A stretch of 64,000 nucleotides of DNA from Chryseobacterium nepalense (GCF_023195755.1 NZ_CP096203.1:744001-808000), one strand, 5' to 3'. Numbered from the stretch's first letter, positions 35,093-45,204 are shown. Numbers and translations are program-made. Notes: generated by a model from the letters alone, not told the origin.

Positions 35093-35121
35093 AAAAGCTT
35101 ACAATTAATTTGTAAGCTTTT
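35093..35121. terminator. Bidirectional terminator between ribF and the DUF3857 gene
   Basis: A perfect 12-bp stem (AAAAGCTTACAA / TTGTAAGCTTTT) with a 5-nt loop, A-rich before and T-rich after, between convergent stops. Confidence 0.88.
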
Positions 35122-35125
35122 GTTT

Positions 35126-38100
35126 TTATTTATACCCTAAAATCTGGTTTTCTGCATTCATAGCCTCTTCTACGAATTTTTTAAATTCGGTATACTGCCC
35201 GGCTTTGATATTATCCCAGGGTGTATCAGCAATCCTGGTAATTTTCAGCTTGTTGTTTTTTACCAGCTCATAGTTGATAGAATATTTAAAATTGTTGTAC
35301 GCCAATGTTTTATTTTCCGGAATTTCAATAAATTTCATAGTCTCCGGGATATTCAGATAAACTTCTTCAAAATAATTTTTCTCTTTCTCATATCTTGTGT
35401 ACACAATATCCGTTTTCCGGTTTTCCGTAGCTACAATTTCTTTTGTGAAAGGCTTTGTTACGAAAGGAATTTTCATAATTTTCAGACTGCCTACAGACTG
35501 CGGTTTATCATTTACACTAAACTGAACTTCGTATGCCAATGGTTTTGAAGTAAGATCTTTTCCTCCCAGAAGTTTGACGGTTTTTACACTAATGACTTTA
35601 TCCAAAACAGACCCAATTTCCTCTTCTACATTTTTCTTGCGGGAATCATCGGTCTGAGATTCCTGAAAGAAATTGTTGTAATAACTTTTAGATTCTCCTG
35701 TTACGTATTGTTTTACGGTAAAATTCTGATCATCTCCGTTTACGTTAACTTCACTGGTGGTTTTAAATATTGACTCTGCATTATTGGCAGACGGGATTTC
35801 TATAAGACCTGCATTTCCCGATGAATTCTTATCCGTATCGATAACCAAACCTTTTGCTTTGTAGTTGCCTTTTACAAGGGAATTAAAAGGAAGAAATTTG
35901 TCCGTCATTTCAAGGAAGGTTTCTTTTCCTTCAAGATTTACTTTTACGATACAGTGATTAAAGCTTAAGTTCGGTAAAAGCAAACGCTGTGCGGAATTAT
36001 CGTTGGTCTGTACCAGCACGAGATTGGATCTAAGTCCGGCCTGGTTTCCAAGAATTACAAACAATGTCGAAAGATCTTTACAGTCGCCCAGCTTTGTACT
36101 GAGTGTTTTAGAAGGCTTCTGAGGAATGTAACCGCTCTGGCGGAAATCTACCGAACTATACGTTATATTTTTTTCAATATAATTATAAATTTTTTCTGCT
36201 TTCTCTGCATCGTTCATTCCTGAAATTCCTGATGGAAAAATTTCTTTAAATGCTTTTTCCACCACTTTATCCGAGACAAGACTTTTTCTTGTAAGATCTG
36301 AGTACCAGGTCGCAATTTCCTGCCATGTTTTGATGGAATTTGCCGTTACGGAAATGGTTGTATCATAAAAGGTCGGTCCGAAATATTCATCAAAATTCAC
36401 TTCTTCCAGATTATTAAGTTTCCAGGTCTGGTATAATTTCCCATCTGCTTTCTTCTTCGCAGACACTACTTCTTTATTATTGCATTTAACCTGATAATTT
36501 AGATTTTCCGGCGTTATAACGGTGAAGACAGATTCTACAACGGGATATTGCGAATTAAAATAAGAGCTTACATTAAAATCTTTATAAAATCTTCCGCTCT
36601 TTCTTTCTAAACTTTCTATCTGGATAAGAATGACATCTCCCACGGCAAGATTGGTAAATACAATCTTTTCCGATGATCTTTCTCCCGGAATAATACTTCC
36701 GTCCGGCTTTACGATTTCTGCTTTGATGACATCATCATAATAATCGATTCCGTATTCCTTCAGTTCTTCGATTCCGTTCTCGGAAGTAATTTCATAAGCG
36801 TATGTGCTTCTTTTCTTAAAGCCTCCTTCATCATAAACATTTACAATATACTCATCCAAGAGTGTTGTAACGCCTTTTTTTCCTTTAGCTGCGTTCTTTC
36901 TTCGGTCGCTTACAAGCTTATAAAGATCTTTGATGCCTACTTTATCAATTTCATCTTCTGTATGGTCAAGATCTCTTAAAAGTTTGTGCATCTGCTCATT
37001 GTCCGTATTATGAGAAAGAGAAAGTTTGGCAAATTGTACAGCTTCTGTTTTTTTGTTCAGTTTTGCCAGATATTCTGCTTTAGCAGCCAGCAGCGAGTAA
37101 GAATATGGGAAATTGGCCAAAGCATCTTCAAGTCCGGTTCCGTATTCAGGGTTCTGAACATTTTCGTCGAGAAGGTTCAGGTACTGGACTCTGAAAGAAT
37201 TTACGGAAGGATATAATTCCATATATTTTTTAAGAATTTTTTTCTGATCTTCTACGCGGTTTGATTTCTGGTACAAGCTGTAAAGCGTGTTCATAATATC
37301 AGGACTGCTCTTCTGTGCATATACATCTTCAAATTTTTTGATGGTAGAACTCTGATCTTTTTTATCCATATCTTCCAATGTGGTAAAAATACTGAAGAAC
37401 CTTTCGTTGTTGGCAAAATCTTTTTTAAGATTCGCAATGTGCGACTTGGCTTTTTCCATATCCCTGTTTCGCATTGCGATAACTACATCAAAAAAACCAC
37501 CTATAGATTTAGCTTTGGTTTTGTTTAAAATATTCCTGTATTTTTCAAGTTCCTGAATAGACATATTCTGGAATTTATCTCCATCCATCATTTTCAGAAG
37601 CGGCACGAGAAAATATTCAGAATCGTTAATCTCTATGTTTTTGTATATTTCGTTGACCTTTTCTTTATCCTCAAGGTTGTTGTAATAGGAGGCCAGAAGA
37701 CTCTGTACTATCGATGATTTGGGATAGCTTTTCATCATCTGGTCAATAATTTCTTTTGCCTGATCGTTCTGGAAATTGTTAAGATAACCTGCGGCCAGTA
37801 AATATTTATAGAAAAAACTATCCGGATTCTCAGCGACTTTTCCTTTTAACAGTCTTTCAAACTTCAGGGGAAGTTCTTTTGCCTGTAATTGTGCAGGGGA
37901 AGTTTTCTGATATGCTTTATACGTATCAAAATACTTCAGGTCAGAGATCTTCTGATAATTGGTATCATACGGCACCACCATAAAGGCAGTTTTAGCATCT
38001 TTCACATCAAACTTCAGCAGAAGCCTGTTCATCCCCTTTGGTAATGAAACTTCCACCAGATGTGATCCCAGATTTGTATAGCCATCTGTTGTGCTTGCCA

Positions 38101-38878
38101 GGATTTCCGTATCATTCAAAAACAACCGGAATTCTGCATTGGTATCTACTTCCAGTAGAATTTTTCTTTCAACCGGATTTTCGATGAAACTTTGGGCATA
38201 CATGATCCCTCTGCCATATTCCGTTTCATTGATGAAAAATTCAAAACCGTCGTTAGATGGAAATTTTCTGTTATACCAGCCTACATATCCGAAACTGTTG
38301 GCATTGAAGAGCTTGTCGCTTTTGGCAATATTTTCAGGTTCATATTCATTGTAAAGTCCGCTTCCGTTAAGGTTTTCAAATACACCTGCATACTGCCATT
38401 GATCAATGCGTTTAATTTTAGACAAAAAATCGTCGGCACTTTTGTAGTTATTCCTGATTCGGTCTAGTGTCGCTTTAAATTCAATAACCGATACATTTTC
38501 TCCATATAACGGATGCTGTGCCAAGAAATCAACCTTTTTGTATGAGTTATCATCAAATCCCGAGTTTTCATAATCTGCCAAAAGAAATGTTTTTTTTAAT
38601 ATCGGGTATAAATAAGAATCATCCAGCTTAAAATCGGCAAAATTTTTAATGAATGTTTCATCAAAAATCATCTGTCCCATTTCTTCATCAATCATTGCGT
38701 CGAGAAAGAGATTTTCAAAGTCTTTTGTTGTATTATTTTTTAAATTTTTATCATAAAAGTTTCGTGCTTCTACTCTTTTATTGTTTAGCAAAAGTTCCCA
38801 GGTTTTAGACTGTTCTTTAGATTGTGCAAATGCACCAACGGACAAAAAGTAGACCGCGGAAATTAGTATTTTCCTCAT
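35126..38878 (-). CDS. Large DUF3857 and transglutaminase-like exported protein
   Basis: 1250 residues with a signal peptide (MRKILISAVYFLSVGAFAQ). The middle third is built of TPR-like helices (about 330-640). A DUF3857 beta domain follows (about 660-830: YAYEITSENGIEELKEYGID, VKPDGSIIPGERS). The transglutaminase-like core (about 900-1010) has TKLGDCKDLSTLFVILGNQA with the Cys and SFNHCIVKV with the His. This order is known in Bacteroidota, where such proteins are periplasmic or outer-membrane associated and of unknown role; a peptidase or amide-crosslinking activity is possible. It stands alone between a terminator and the MmcQ-type gene. Confidence 0.86.
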   Translation of the reverse strand: MRKILISAVYFLSVGAFAQSKEQSKTWELLLNNKRVEARNFYDKNLKNNTTKDFENLFLDAMIDEEMGQMIFDETFIKNFADFKLDDSYLYPILKKTFLLADYENSGFDDNSYKKVDFLAQHPLYGENVSVIEFKATLDRIRNNYKSADDFLSKIKRIDQWQYAGVFENLNGSGLYNEYEPENIAKSDKLFNANSFGYVGWYNRKFPSNDGFEFFINETEYGRGIMYAQSFIENPVERKILLEVDTNAEFRLFLNDTEILASTTDGYTNLGSHLVEVSLPKGMNRLLLKFDVKDAKTAFMVVPYDTNYQKISDLKYFDTYKAYQKTSPAQLQAKELPLKFERLLKGKVAENPDSFFYKYLLAAGYLNNFQNDQAKEIIDQMMKSYPKSSIVQSLLASYYNNLEDKEKVNEIYKNIEINDSEYFLVPLLKMMDGDKFQNMSIQELEKYRNILNKTKAKSIGGFFDVVIAMRNRDMEKAKSHIANLKKDFANNERFFSIFTTLEDMDKKDQSSTIKKFEDVYAQKSSPDIMNTLYSLYQKSNRVEDQKKILKKYMELYPSVNSFRVQYLNLLDENVQNPEYGTGLEDALANFPYSYSLLAAKAEYLAKLNKKTEAVQFAKLSLSHNTDNEQMHKLLRDLDHTEDEIDKVGIKDLYKLVSDRRKNAAKGKKGVTTLLDEYIVNVYDEGGFKKRSTYAYEITSENGIEELKEYGIDYYDDVIKAEIVKPDGSIIPGERSSEKIVFTNLAVGDVILIQIESLERKSGRFYKDFNVSSYFNSQYPVVESVFTVITPENLNYQVKCNNKEVVSAKKKADGKLYQTWKLNNLEEVNFDEYFGPTFYDTTISVTANSIKTWQEIATWYSDLTRKSLVSDKVVEKAFKEIFPSGISGMNDAEKAEKIYNYIEKNITYSSVDFRQSGYIPQKPSKTLSTKLGDCKDLSTLFVILGNQAGLRSNLVLVQTNDNSAQRLLLPNLSFNHCIVKVNLEGKETFLEMTDKFLPFNSLVKGNYKAKGLVIDTDKNSSGNAGLIEIPSANNAESIFKTTSEVNVNGDDQNFTVKQYVTGESKSYYNNFFQESQTDDSRKKNVEEEIGSVLDKVISVKTVKLLGGKDLTSKPLAYEVQFSVNDKPQSVGSLKIMKIPFVTKPFTKEIVATENRKTDIVYTRYEKEKNYFEEVYLNIPETMKFIEIPENKTLAYNNFKYSINYELVKNNKLKITRIADTPWDNIKAGQYTEFKKFVEEAMNAENQILGYK

Positions 38879-38895
38879 GTTCGGATTAGTTTTAT

Positions 38896-39249
38896 TTAGG
38901 AATTAAGTATTGTATTCTGAATTTTTCTGGTTAAAGATTTAAAAACAAGTTCGTAGGAATGATCAATAAGCTGAAGGATAAGCTCTCTCTTCAGTCCGTT
39001 GATCTCAACGGAGTTCCAGTGGGTTTTGTTCATGTGATAGGCACCGGTAATCTGCGGATATTGCTCGCGAAGTTCTGTACTCCATTCAGGATCCGTTTTT
39101 ACGGCGATTTGCAACGGCTGTCTTTCTAAAGACATTAAAAGAAACATTTTTCCGCCAACTTTAAGGACAAGTGTTTCGTTATCAAAAGGAAAACTTTCAG
39201 TAACACTTTTTTTAGCATTGCAGTACTCTAAAATTTCGTTAGCATCCAT
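38896..39249 (-). CDS. MmcQ/YjbR family protein
   Basis: 117 residues covering the complete MmcQ/YjbR fold: VTESFPFDNETLVLKVGGKMF, LQIAVKTDPEW, YHMNKTHWNSVEING. The family has a DNA-binding-like fold (double wing) but no settled function. It lies 17 bp upstream of the large DUF3857 gene on the same strand, so the two may share a transcript. Confidence 0.93.
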   Translation of the reverse strand: MDANEILEYCNAKKSVTESFPFDNETLVLKVGGKMFLLMSLERQPLQIAVKTDPEWSTELREQYPQITGAYHMNKTHWNSVEINGLKRELILQLIDHSYELVFKSLTRKIQNTILNS

Positions 39250-39406
39250 GGTTTATGTGTAATAAAGTAATTGGTAATGAGTAATTTTTATTAAAGATTA
39301 ATGATGATTGATTAATGATCTTATCTAAAGTTTATTTTATCTAATTGTTTATTGTTCCAAATTTAGTAAATTTAAGAAGCAAACAACAATTCACAAAAAG
39401 ATTATT

Positions 39407-40054
39407 ATGAAAGCTTTAATCATTGGTGCTACGGGCGCTACCGGAAAAGACTTGGTCAACCAGTTGCTTACAGACAAAGATTTTGAGGAAATTACAATTT
39501 TCGTGAGAAAACCGTTTGATATTCAAAATGATAAGCTAAAAATACAGGTAGTTAATTTTGATCATCCGGAAGAATGGAAAGATAAAGTAAAAGGTGATGT
39601 TGCTTTTTCCTGCCTGGGAACAACCTTAAAAGCAGCCGGAAGCAAAGAAGCACAGAGGAAAGTAGATTTCGAATATCAATATGAATTTGCCAAAGCTGCC
39701 AAAGAAAACAACGTGGAAGATTATATTCTGGTTTCTGCATACGGTGCCAATCCGAAATCCAAAATATTTTATTCCCGAATGAAAGGAGAGCTTGAAGAGG
39801 CTGTTAAAAAATTACATTTTGAAAAAATCACCATCTTTAAACCTGGAATGCTGGAACGGAAGGACTCCGACAGAACGGGGGAAGTTCTTGGGAGCAGGAT
39901 TATCAAATTTGCGAATAAATTAGGACTTTTAGAAAGCCAGAAACCGTTGCCAACAGATATTTTAGCAAAGGCGATGATTAATTCTTCAAAAATAAAAAGC
40001 AACGGCTATTCCAGCATAAAACTGGGAAATATTTTCTGTTTTGCCGAGAAGTGA
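39407..40054 (+). CDS. NAD(P)-binding oxidoreductase (SDR-a, TIP30-like)
   Basis: 215 residues with a Rossmann start ALIIGATGATGKDLVNQLL. FSCLGTTLKAAGS and ILVSAYGANPKSKIFYSRMKGELE follow, with the Tyr-x-x-x-Lys-like YSRMK, as in the atypical short-chain dehydrogenases of the HTATIP2/TIP30 type. It probably binds NADP(H). Substrate unknown. It is a single gene convergent with the TPR gene. Confidence 0.9.
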   Translation: MKALIIGATGATGKDLVNQLLTDKDFEEITIFVRKPFDIQNDKLKIQVVNFDHPEEWKDKVKGDVAFSCLGTTLKAAGSKEAQRKVDFEYQYEFAKAAKENNVEDYILVSAYGANPKSKIFYSRMKGELEEAVKKLHFEKITIFKPGMLERKDSDRTGEVLGSRIIKFANKLGLLESQKPLPTDILAKAMINSSKIKSNGYSSIKLGNIFCFAEK

Positions 40055-40076
40055 TAGATGATAGATATAAAAAAGA

Positions 40077-40120
40077 CAGTGTAACAACGTCCGGATTTGA
40101 ATGGGTACATTGTTACACTG
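40077..40120. repeat. Inverted repeat between convergent genes
   Basis: CAGTGTAACAA (40077-40087) and TTGTTACACTG (40110-40120) are exact reverse complements around a 22-nt loop. There is no T-run in either direction, so I call it a repeat rather than a typical terminator. The ATTGTTAC word also appears near 34111-34130. Confidence 0.55.
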
Positions 40121-40144
40121 TATGTATTGATATATTATAATTTT

Positions 40145-40938
40145 CTAACTGAACTCGGCAGCCAACTTTTTTTTGATGTCCGGAACACCTTCTTTGTTCT
40201 TTATTTTATTATACATCTTATTGGCTTTCTTAATCATCTTTTCGTCATTTCTGCTTTTCCCAATTTTTATTAATGAGAGGGAATACAGCGAAAGATATCC
40301 TTCATCATTTTTATAAGTACCATAGGCGTCTTCCAGATACGGAAGTCCAGCTTCATAATCTTCTTTCATGGCATACAGCATTCCATACATATAGACTACA
40401 TCATCTTTAACCTTCCCGGATCTTTTATATATTTCCTCTGCCTGCTTAAGATTTTCCAGGCCTTTGTCGTAATCTCCTATTACAATGGAGGTGTTCCCGA
40501 TTCCATAATAGCCTTCAGGATTATCCGGAAAATATTTTACCATTTCCTCGTACTTCTCACGCGCTTTATCAACTTTTCCGAATCTCATAAACTGTATGGC
40601 AAGATTTTGCTTAAATATCGGAGCTTTATTTTGGGCAAGGCTGTCCGCTACATAATATAAAACCAAAGCTTCCTTGTGCAGATTTTGCAGTCTGGCATAA
40701 TATCCTGCAAGAAAAAAACATCACAATATTTAGGATCTTCTTTTGCCGTTTTGAATAAAGCCATTGTTGTTGGAAGATAGAGTTTGGAAAAATTAAGAGC
40801 AGTTATTGCGCCTTCAAATATTTGTTTTGAATCTGCTTTTTCCGGTGTGCAATAATTCGTTTTTCCTAAAAAATAAGAATTCTGGGAGAATCCTTTTATG
40901 GAAAATATCAGGATAAAAATGATCACTAGTTTTTTCAT
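40145..40938 (-). pseudogene. Exported TPR protein gene with a frameshift at a 7-T run
   Basis: Two frames of one gene. The first encodes a signal peptide (MKKLVIIFILIFSIKGFSQ) and a start of about 75 residues down to KEDPKYCDVFF. The second continues as LAGYYARLQNLHKEALVLYY and then as TPR repeats (EKYEEMVKYFPDNPEGYYGI, GDYDKGLENLKQAEEIY) to the stop. They join if one T is added to the run of seven Ts (40712-40718 on the forward strand as As). After the run the first frame continues for only about 20 non-TPR residues. Either a genuine frameshift, a phase-variable homopolymer or a sequencing error. The whole product would be a periplasmic or outer-membrane TPR protein of about 264 residues. 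Confidence 0.8.
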
Positions 40939-40994
40939 GGTTTAAAATTAAAAAAGTGGATAAAAATCCACTCAATAACGATATTTTTTGATAT

Positions 40995-41573
40995 TTATTT
41001 CAAATACTTCGTAATTGCTTCATCAGTAGGCTTCGTAGTACTTACAAATGAATCAATCAGTTTTCCGTTTTCATCAATTAAGAATTTTGTAAAATTCCAG
41101 AGAATCGTAGTATTTTTTACTCCATTTAGATCTTTTTCAGTTAAATATTTAAAGATTGGTGCCGTATCATCACCTTTTACGGAAACTTTTGCAGCCATCG
41201 GGAAAGTAACCCCGTAATTTTTCTGGCAGAAAGCACCGATTTCCTTATTGGTTCCCGGTTCCTGCCCTCCGAAATTATTGGCCGGAAATCCTACTACCAC
41301 CAATTTGTCTTTATATTCCTGCGAAACTTTTTCGAGATCAGCATATTGCGGTGTAAATCCGCACTCTGATGCCGTATTCACGATAAGAATTTTCTTTCCT
41401 TTGAAATCTGCAAAGTTGATCTGCTTTCCTTCTTCCAGGGCATCTACCTTGAAATCATATATTGATTTTCCCATAAGTTGATTGGTTTTGGCTTTAGATT
41501 CTTCACTTTTTTTCTGAGCACAGCTGTTGAAAAATGCAACTACCGAAAGAAACATTAAAAATAACTTTTTCAT
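40995..41573 (-). CDS. Glutathione-peroxidase family lipoprotein
   Basis: 192 residues. The leader ends in FFNSCAQKK with lipobox Cys18, so it is likely an envelope lipoprotein. The thioredoxin-fold domain has NTASECGFTPQY with the peroxidatic Cys71, FPANNFGGQEPG with the catalytic Gln, and LWNFTKFLIDENG with the catalytic Trp/Asn. It reduces hydroperoxides, in bacteria usually with thioredoxin as donor. It stands between the TPR gene and a LolA-like gene. Confidence 0.93.
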   Translation of the reverse strand: MKKLFLMFLSVVAFFNSCAQKKSEESKAKTNQLMGKSIYDFKVDALEEGKQINFADFKGKKILIVNTASECGFTPQYADLEKVSQEYKDKLVVVGFPANNFGGQEPGTNKEIGAFCQKNYGVTFPMAAKVSVKGDDTAPIFKYLTEKDLNGVKNTTILWNFTKFLIDENGKLIDSFVSTTKPTDEAITKYLK

Positions 41574-41593
41574 AACTCCATTTTATTATTTGA

Positions 41594-42265
41594 TTAAAAT
41601 TTGAATGTATTGTCCGGAAATACTTTATTGATATCAACTCTGTTGATCAACATTACATAGTCACCGTCTTTTTTTGCACTTGATGATTCTATCCTGAAAG
41701 GCAACAACAAATTTCCTACCTTTTTATAATCTGAGTACAATAAAGTTTCATCTTTTTTTACTTCTTTTACAAGCATATAGCTTTTCGCATCAAAGTAGTA
41801 GACGTTTACATTAACATTTTTCGTTAATTCAACTTTATGACAGTAAATATTTCCAATTTTTTCCTTTCCTAAATATTTAGCGTCAAAACCTTTGCTTTCC
41901 CAGTCGATAAAGTCATTGTCAAAACTTTCGGGGCTGTAATCCGGGTATTCCTGAACTTTATTGGTTGCATAGTTCATAGCATATCCTTTTTTTCCATCAT
42001 ACCCTTCAATGGCAGTATCTTTCCCTCCGATGGTGATAACCGTTTTCGTAAGATTGGGACGCTGCTGATAGATTTTGATCGGGTATTCATCTCTCACGCC
42101 TAAAATCACTTTTCCCTGAAGTAATATGGAATTTAAAAGTTTCCAATTGGTTAATCCTCCGGATAATTCTATATTTTTATCAATAATATCCTTTGCAGTC
42201 TGGGCAACAATTGAATGCGAAAATATCAGGACGAATACTAAGAGTAACTTTTTCATTAATTTCAT
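41594..42265 (-). CDS. LolA-like outer-membrane lipoprotein-sorting-type protein
   Basis: 223 residues with a signal peptide (MKKLLLVFVLIFSHSIVAQ). The mature part has the curved-sheet pattern of the LolA/LolB-like group: KDIIDKNIELSGGLTNWKLL, GYDGKKGYAMN, NVYYFDAKSYMLVKE, VGNLLLPFRIESS. In flavobacteria this kind of protein is often secreted and of unknown role; I do not claim it is the true LolA. The ATG three codons in (MKKLLL) may be the actual start. It begins a run with the peroxidase gene 20 bp after it. Confidence 0.65.
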   Translation of the reverse strand: MKLMKKLLLVFVLIFSHSIVAQTAKDIIDKNIELSGGLTNWKLLNSILLQGKVILGVRDEYPIKIYQQRPNLTKTVITIGGKDTAIEGYDGKKGYAMNYATNKVQEYPDYSPESFDNDFIDWESKGFDAKYLGKEKIGNIYCHKVELTKNVNVNVYYFDAKSYMLVKEVKKDETLLYSDYKKVGNLLLPFRIESSSAKKDGDYVMLINRVDINKVFPDNTFKF

Positions 42266-42293
42266 TTTATCACGCCAAATATAAGGCTTTTTT

Positions 42294-42356
42294 AATTTGA
42301 AAATCTGAAAATGAAGCGATATGAAAATACAAAAACTGACATCATATTTTCAAATT
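42294..42356. repeat. Inverted repeat of the AATTTGAAAAT family
   Basis: AATTTGAAAAT (42294-42304) and ATTTTCAAATT (42346-42356) are exact reverse complements with a 41-nt spacer. The same words form the repeat at 566-640. Confidence 0.55.
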
Positions 42357-42374
42357 ATCTATTTAAAAAAATTC

Positions 42375-43097
42375 TCAAATTAACTTTCTTGCTTTTTCAA
42401 GATCTTCAGGTGTATCAATTCCTACTCCTACAAAATTGGTCTCTATCATCTTGATTTTCATGCCATATTCAAGATAACGGATGCATTCTATTTTTTCCGA
42501 AATTTCCAGGGGCTTCATTTCCAGTTTTGAAAACTGAATCAAAGCATGCTTTCTGAAAGCGTAAACACCAATGTGCTTAAAATACTCAACATGATAGGAA
42601 GTTTCGCGGTGAAAAGGAATCACAGAGCGACTGAAATACAGCGCAAAACCGTTGTTATCGGTAATTACTTTTACATTATTCGGATTTTCAATTTCTTCTT
42701 TTTCATGAAGCTTTATTTTTAGGGAAGCTAAAGAAATCTCCTGATTTTCGTCGTGATGAAAGACTTCGATGAGCTGTTGTAAAGGTTCAAGTTTTAAAAA
42801 TGGTTCATCTCCCTGAACATTGATCACGATATCGCAATCAATATTTTGTACCGCTTCCGCAATACGGTCGCTTCCGGTTTCATGCTGCCCTGTCATCACT
42901 GCTTTTCCGCCGTTATTAGAAATTTCATTAAAAATAATTTCGGAATCCGTTGCTACAAAAACTTCATCAAATAAACCCGTTTCCACCACATTCTGATACG
43001 TTGTTGTGATAACGGTTTTTTCTCCTAACATCTGCATCAGTTTTGCCGGAAAACGGCTTGCTTCATAACGTGCGGGGATAACTGCGATGATTTTCAT
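42375..43097 (-). CDS. kdsB: 3-deoxy-manno-octulosonate cytidylyltransferase
   Basis: 240 residues. [20 protein letters not shown] is the nucleotide-binding start of Kds[10 protein letters not shown] carries the metal-binding Asp; [12 protein letters not shown] and [15 protein letters not shown] are family motifs. It activates Kdo with CTP for the inner core of lipopolysaccharide, consistent with a Gram-negative envelope. A small membrane-protein gene lies 21 bp upstream on the same strand. Confidence 0.97.
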   Translation of the reverse strand: MKIIAVIPARYEASRFPAKLMQMLGEKTVITTTYQNVVETGLFDEVFVATDSEIIFNEISNNGGKAVMTGQHETGSDRIAEAVQNIDCDIVINVQGDEPFLKLEPLQQLIEVFHHDENQEISLASLKIKLHEKEEIENPNNVKVITDNNGFALYFSRSVIPFHRETSYHVEYFKHIGVYAFRKHALIQFSKLEMKPLEISEKIECIRYLEYGMKIKMIETNFVGVGIDTPEDLEKARKLI

Positions 43098-43118
43098 TTT
43101 ATATTTTTTGATGTAAAT

Positions 43119-43709
43119 TTAATTTAAATAATTAACCAGAAAAATGATTCCGTAAATCCAGAATAGATACAAGAAGGTGTAAATTATCCCAAATCCAAAG
43201 CTTTTTATTAAATTTCCCTTACAGTATCGTGATTTTTTAAATACCAACCGTAAAGCCCGGAAAAAGATCCAGTACAGCATGGCTGCAAATAATAAAATCA
43301 TTACCCAAAAGAAAACACCTAAAAAATAAAGCAGAAAAGTAAAAAGAACTGCTATTACGAACCACAAAATAATTGAAAGGATAATACTTCCGATACCATC
43401 ACCAACAGTGGGGGGATCAAAATTAAAACTATCAAGTAAAGGCATTTTGTCTGCAGCCTTCTTTACTCGTTCTCTGTTTAATATATTTCCAACATTTTCC
43501 TTTAATTTAAGCCCATAATATAAACCTAAACTGATGAAAAGGAAAAATGCAACTCCCAAAATTGAAGTTGAAAAAACAAAATTCTGTAATAAAGTCCTTT
43601 GATAAGATAATCCCGACAACCAGATACTTAAAACAACTACAACAATAACTGTCAAAGTACATAAACTCAACAGTTTGGTTTCAAGAAAGTTCTTTGAAGG
43701 AATTTTCAT
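43119..43709 (-). CDS. Small multi-spanning membrane protein of unknown function
   Basis: 196 residues with about five hydrophobic segments (for example LCTLTVIVVVVLSIWLSGLS, GVAFFLFISLGLYYGL and the long stretch from SIILSIILWFVIAVLF) and a short basic cytosolic loop (LNRERVKKAADKM). I recognise no domain. It is upstream of kdsB, but any link to lipopolysaccharide is only by position. Confidence 0.65.
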   Translation of the reverse strand: MKIPSKNFLETKLLSLCTLTVIVVVVLSIWLSGLSYQRTLLQNFVFSTSILGVAFFLFISLGLYYGLKLKENVGNILNRERVKKAADKMPLLDSFNFDPPTVGDGIGSIILSIILWFVIAVLFTFLLYFLGVFFWVMILLFAAMLYWIFFRALRLVFKKSRYCKGNLIKSFGFGIIYTFLYLFWIYGIIFLVNYLN

Positions 43710-43743
43710 TTTTTATGCATAGAAATATTACATTTAAAAAACA

Positions 43744-43832
43744 CTTCGACTCCGCTCAGCGTGACATCTCTAAAAAAAAGCTGCCAATACTGCATAATTA
43801 GTCTTAGAGTTGTCATGCCGGGCTTATCGAAG
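43744..43832. repeat. Pair of GTCATGC...TCGAAG-type repeats in inverted orientation
   Basis: CTTCGACTCCGCTCAGCGTG with ACA (43744-43766) and TGTCATGCCGGGCTTATCGA with AG (43811-43832) are copies of one family in opposite orientations, sharing the ends CTTCGA and TGACA. A third relative is at 51487-51512 and a fourth is translated at 29741-29769. Confidence 0.65.
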
Positions 43833-43845
43833 CATATATTTTAAA

Positions 43846-45099
43846 CTATTTCAAATCGTTCAAAGCTCTTTCCAGTTTCGGCATCATGACTTCAATTTCG
43901 TCGATAGCCAAACCTCCTACAGAAGCTCTGAACCAAGGCTCAGACTTATCTTCTCCGAAAGCAGAGAAAGGAACCAGCGCAACTCCTGCTTCATTAATAA
44001 GATAGAAAACAAGATCAGAAGAGTTTTCAATCACTGTTCCGTCCGGTTTTGTTTTTCCGATGTAATCTAATTTAATGGTAAGATAAAGCGCGCCCATCGG
44101 CTCGATGCTGTCAACAGTTAATCCTTTACCTTTCAGATCCTGGATTCCTGCATGCAGAACTTTCAGGCTAGCTTCTAACTTTCCTTTAAAATCTTCAACA
44201 AAAGCATTTACATCATCAGGGTTTTCATAATATTTTGCGGTAGCTTCCTGTTCAGGTTTTGGCGCCCAAGCTCCTACATGTGTAAGAAGCGCTTTCATTT
44301 TGTCCATGATATGAGCCGGCCCGAACCCCCATCCTACACGAACTCCCGTAGCGGCAAGACATTTTGAAATACCGTCGATGTACACTGTATATTCTTTCAT
44401 TTCCGGGAAAAGAGAAACCGGATCTACATGCTCTGCACCGAAAGTAAGGTTAGAGTAGATCTGATCATACATTAAGTATAATGGTTTTTCATCATCCCCT
44501 CTTTTTTTGTTTTCCACTAAAACCAATTCGCAGATTTCTGAAAGCTGATCTTTAGTAAACATCGTTCCCGTAGGATTCAGTGGTGAACAGAGAGCCAGCA
44601 GAACGGCGCCTTCAAGATGCGGCCTTAAATCGTCTGCCGTAGGAAGAAAATTATTTTCAGGAGTTGTTTTTACTTCTATTGCATCAGCTGAAGTAAGGTA
44701 TGCATAATGATTATTGTTCCAAGAAGGAATTGGGTAAACTACTTTGTCTCCTTCGTCTACGATAGTTTTGTATACAGCATAGATCAAAGGTCTTGAACCA
44801 GCTGTGATCAGAATATCGTTTGGAGAATAATCCAGGTTCCATCTTGTTTTTAAATCTTTTGAAACTTCTTTTCTTAAAGATAAAAGTCCGTTAGCAGGCG
44901 GATAATTTGTCAGATTATTCTGATACGCTTTCTGAATTTCCTCCTTTAATTTGGCAGGAATGGGATAAATATTAGAATTAAGGTCACCAATCGTCAGGTT
45001 GGCAATCTCCGCTCCTTTTGCCTTTAAATCGTTTACTTCATTACCAATTTTTACAATTTCAGAACCGATCAGGTTCGCCGCTAATTTTGAAACTTTCAC
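43846..45099 (-). CDS. Class I/II PLP-dependent aminotransferase
   Basis: 417 residues of the aspartate-aminotransferase fold. Visible: LTIGDLNSNIYPIPAKL, NYPPANGLLSLRKE, ALCSPLNPTGTMF, YLMYDQIYSNL, the PLP lysine in DGISKCLAATGVRVGW and the carboxylate-binding Arg in PWFRASVGG. Substrate pair is uncertain; aspartate or an aromatic/branched amino acid are both possible. It lies downstream of the phosphohexomutase gene by about 105 bp. Confidence 0.9.
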   Translation of the reverse strand: MKVSKLAANLIGSEIVKIGNEVNDLKAKGAEIANLTIGDLNSNIYPIPAKLKEEIQKAYQNNLTNYPPANGLLSLRKEVSKDLKTRWNLDYSPNDILITAGSRPLIYAVYKTIVDEGDKVVYPIPSWNNNHYAYLTSADAIEVKTTPENNFLPTADDLRPHLEGAVLLALCSPLNPTGTMFTKDQLSEICELVLVENKKRGDDEKPLYLMYDQIYSNLTFGAEHVDPVSLFPEMKEYTVYIDGISKCLAATGVRVGWGFGPAHIMDKMKALLTHVGAWAPKPEQEATAKYYENPDDVNAFVEDFKGKLEASLKVLHAGIQDLKGKGLTVDSIEPMGALYLTIKLDYIGKTKPDGTVIENSSDLVFYLINEAGVALVPFSAFGEDKSEPWFRASVGGLAIDEIEVMMPKLERALNDLK

Positions 45100-45204
45100 T
45101 TTATTTAATTTAAATTTATTTAATATAATAATTTAACAATATACTTCTGTAACAGTTTAACCATATTTTAATTGGTAAACTGCTAGATTGATACATTGCT
45201 ATAT

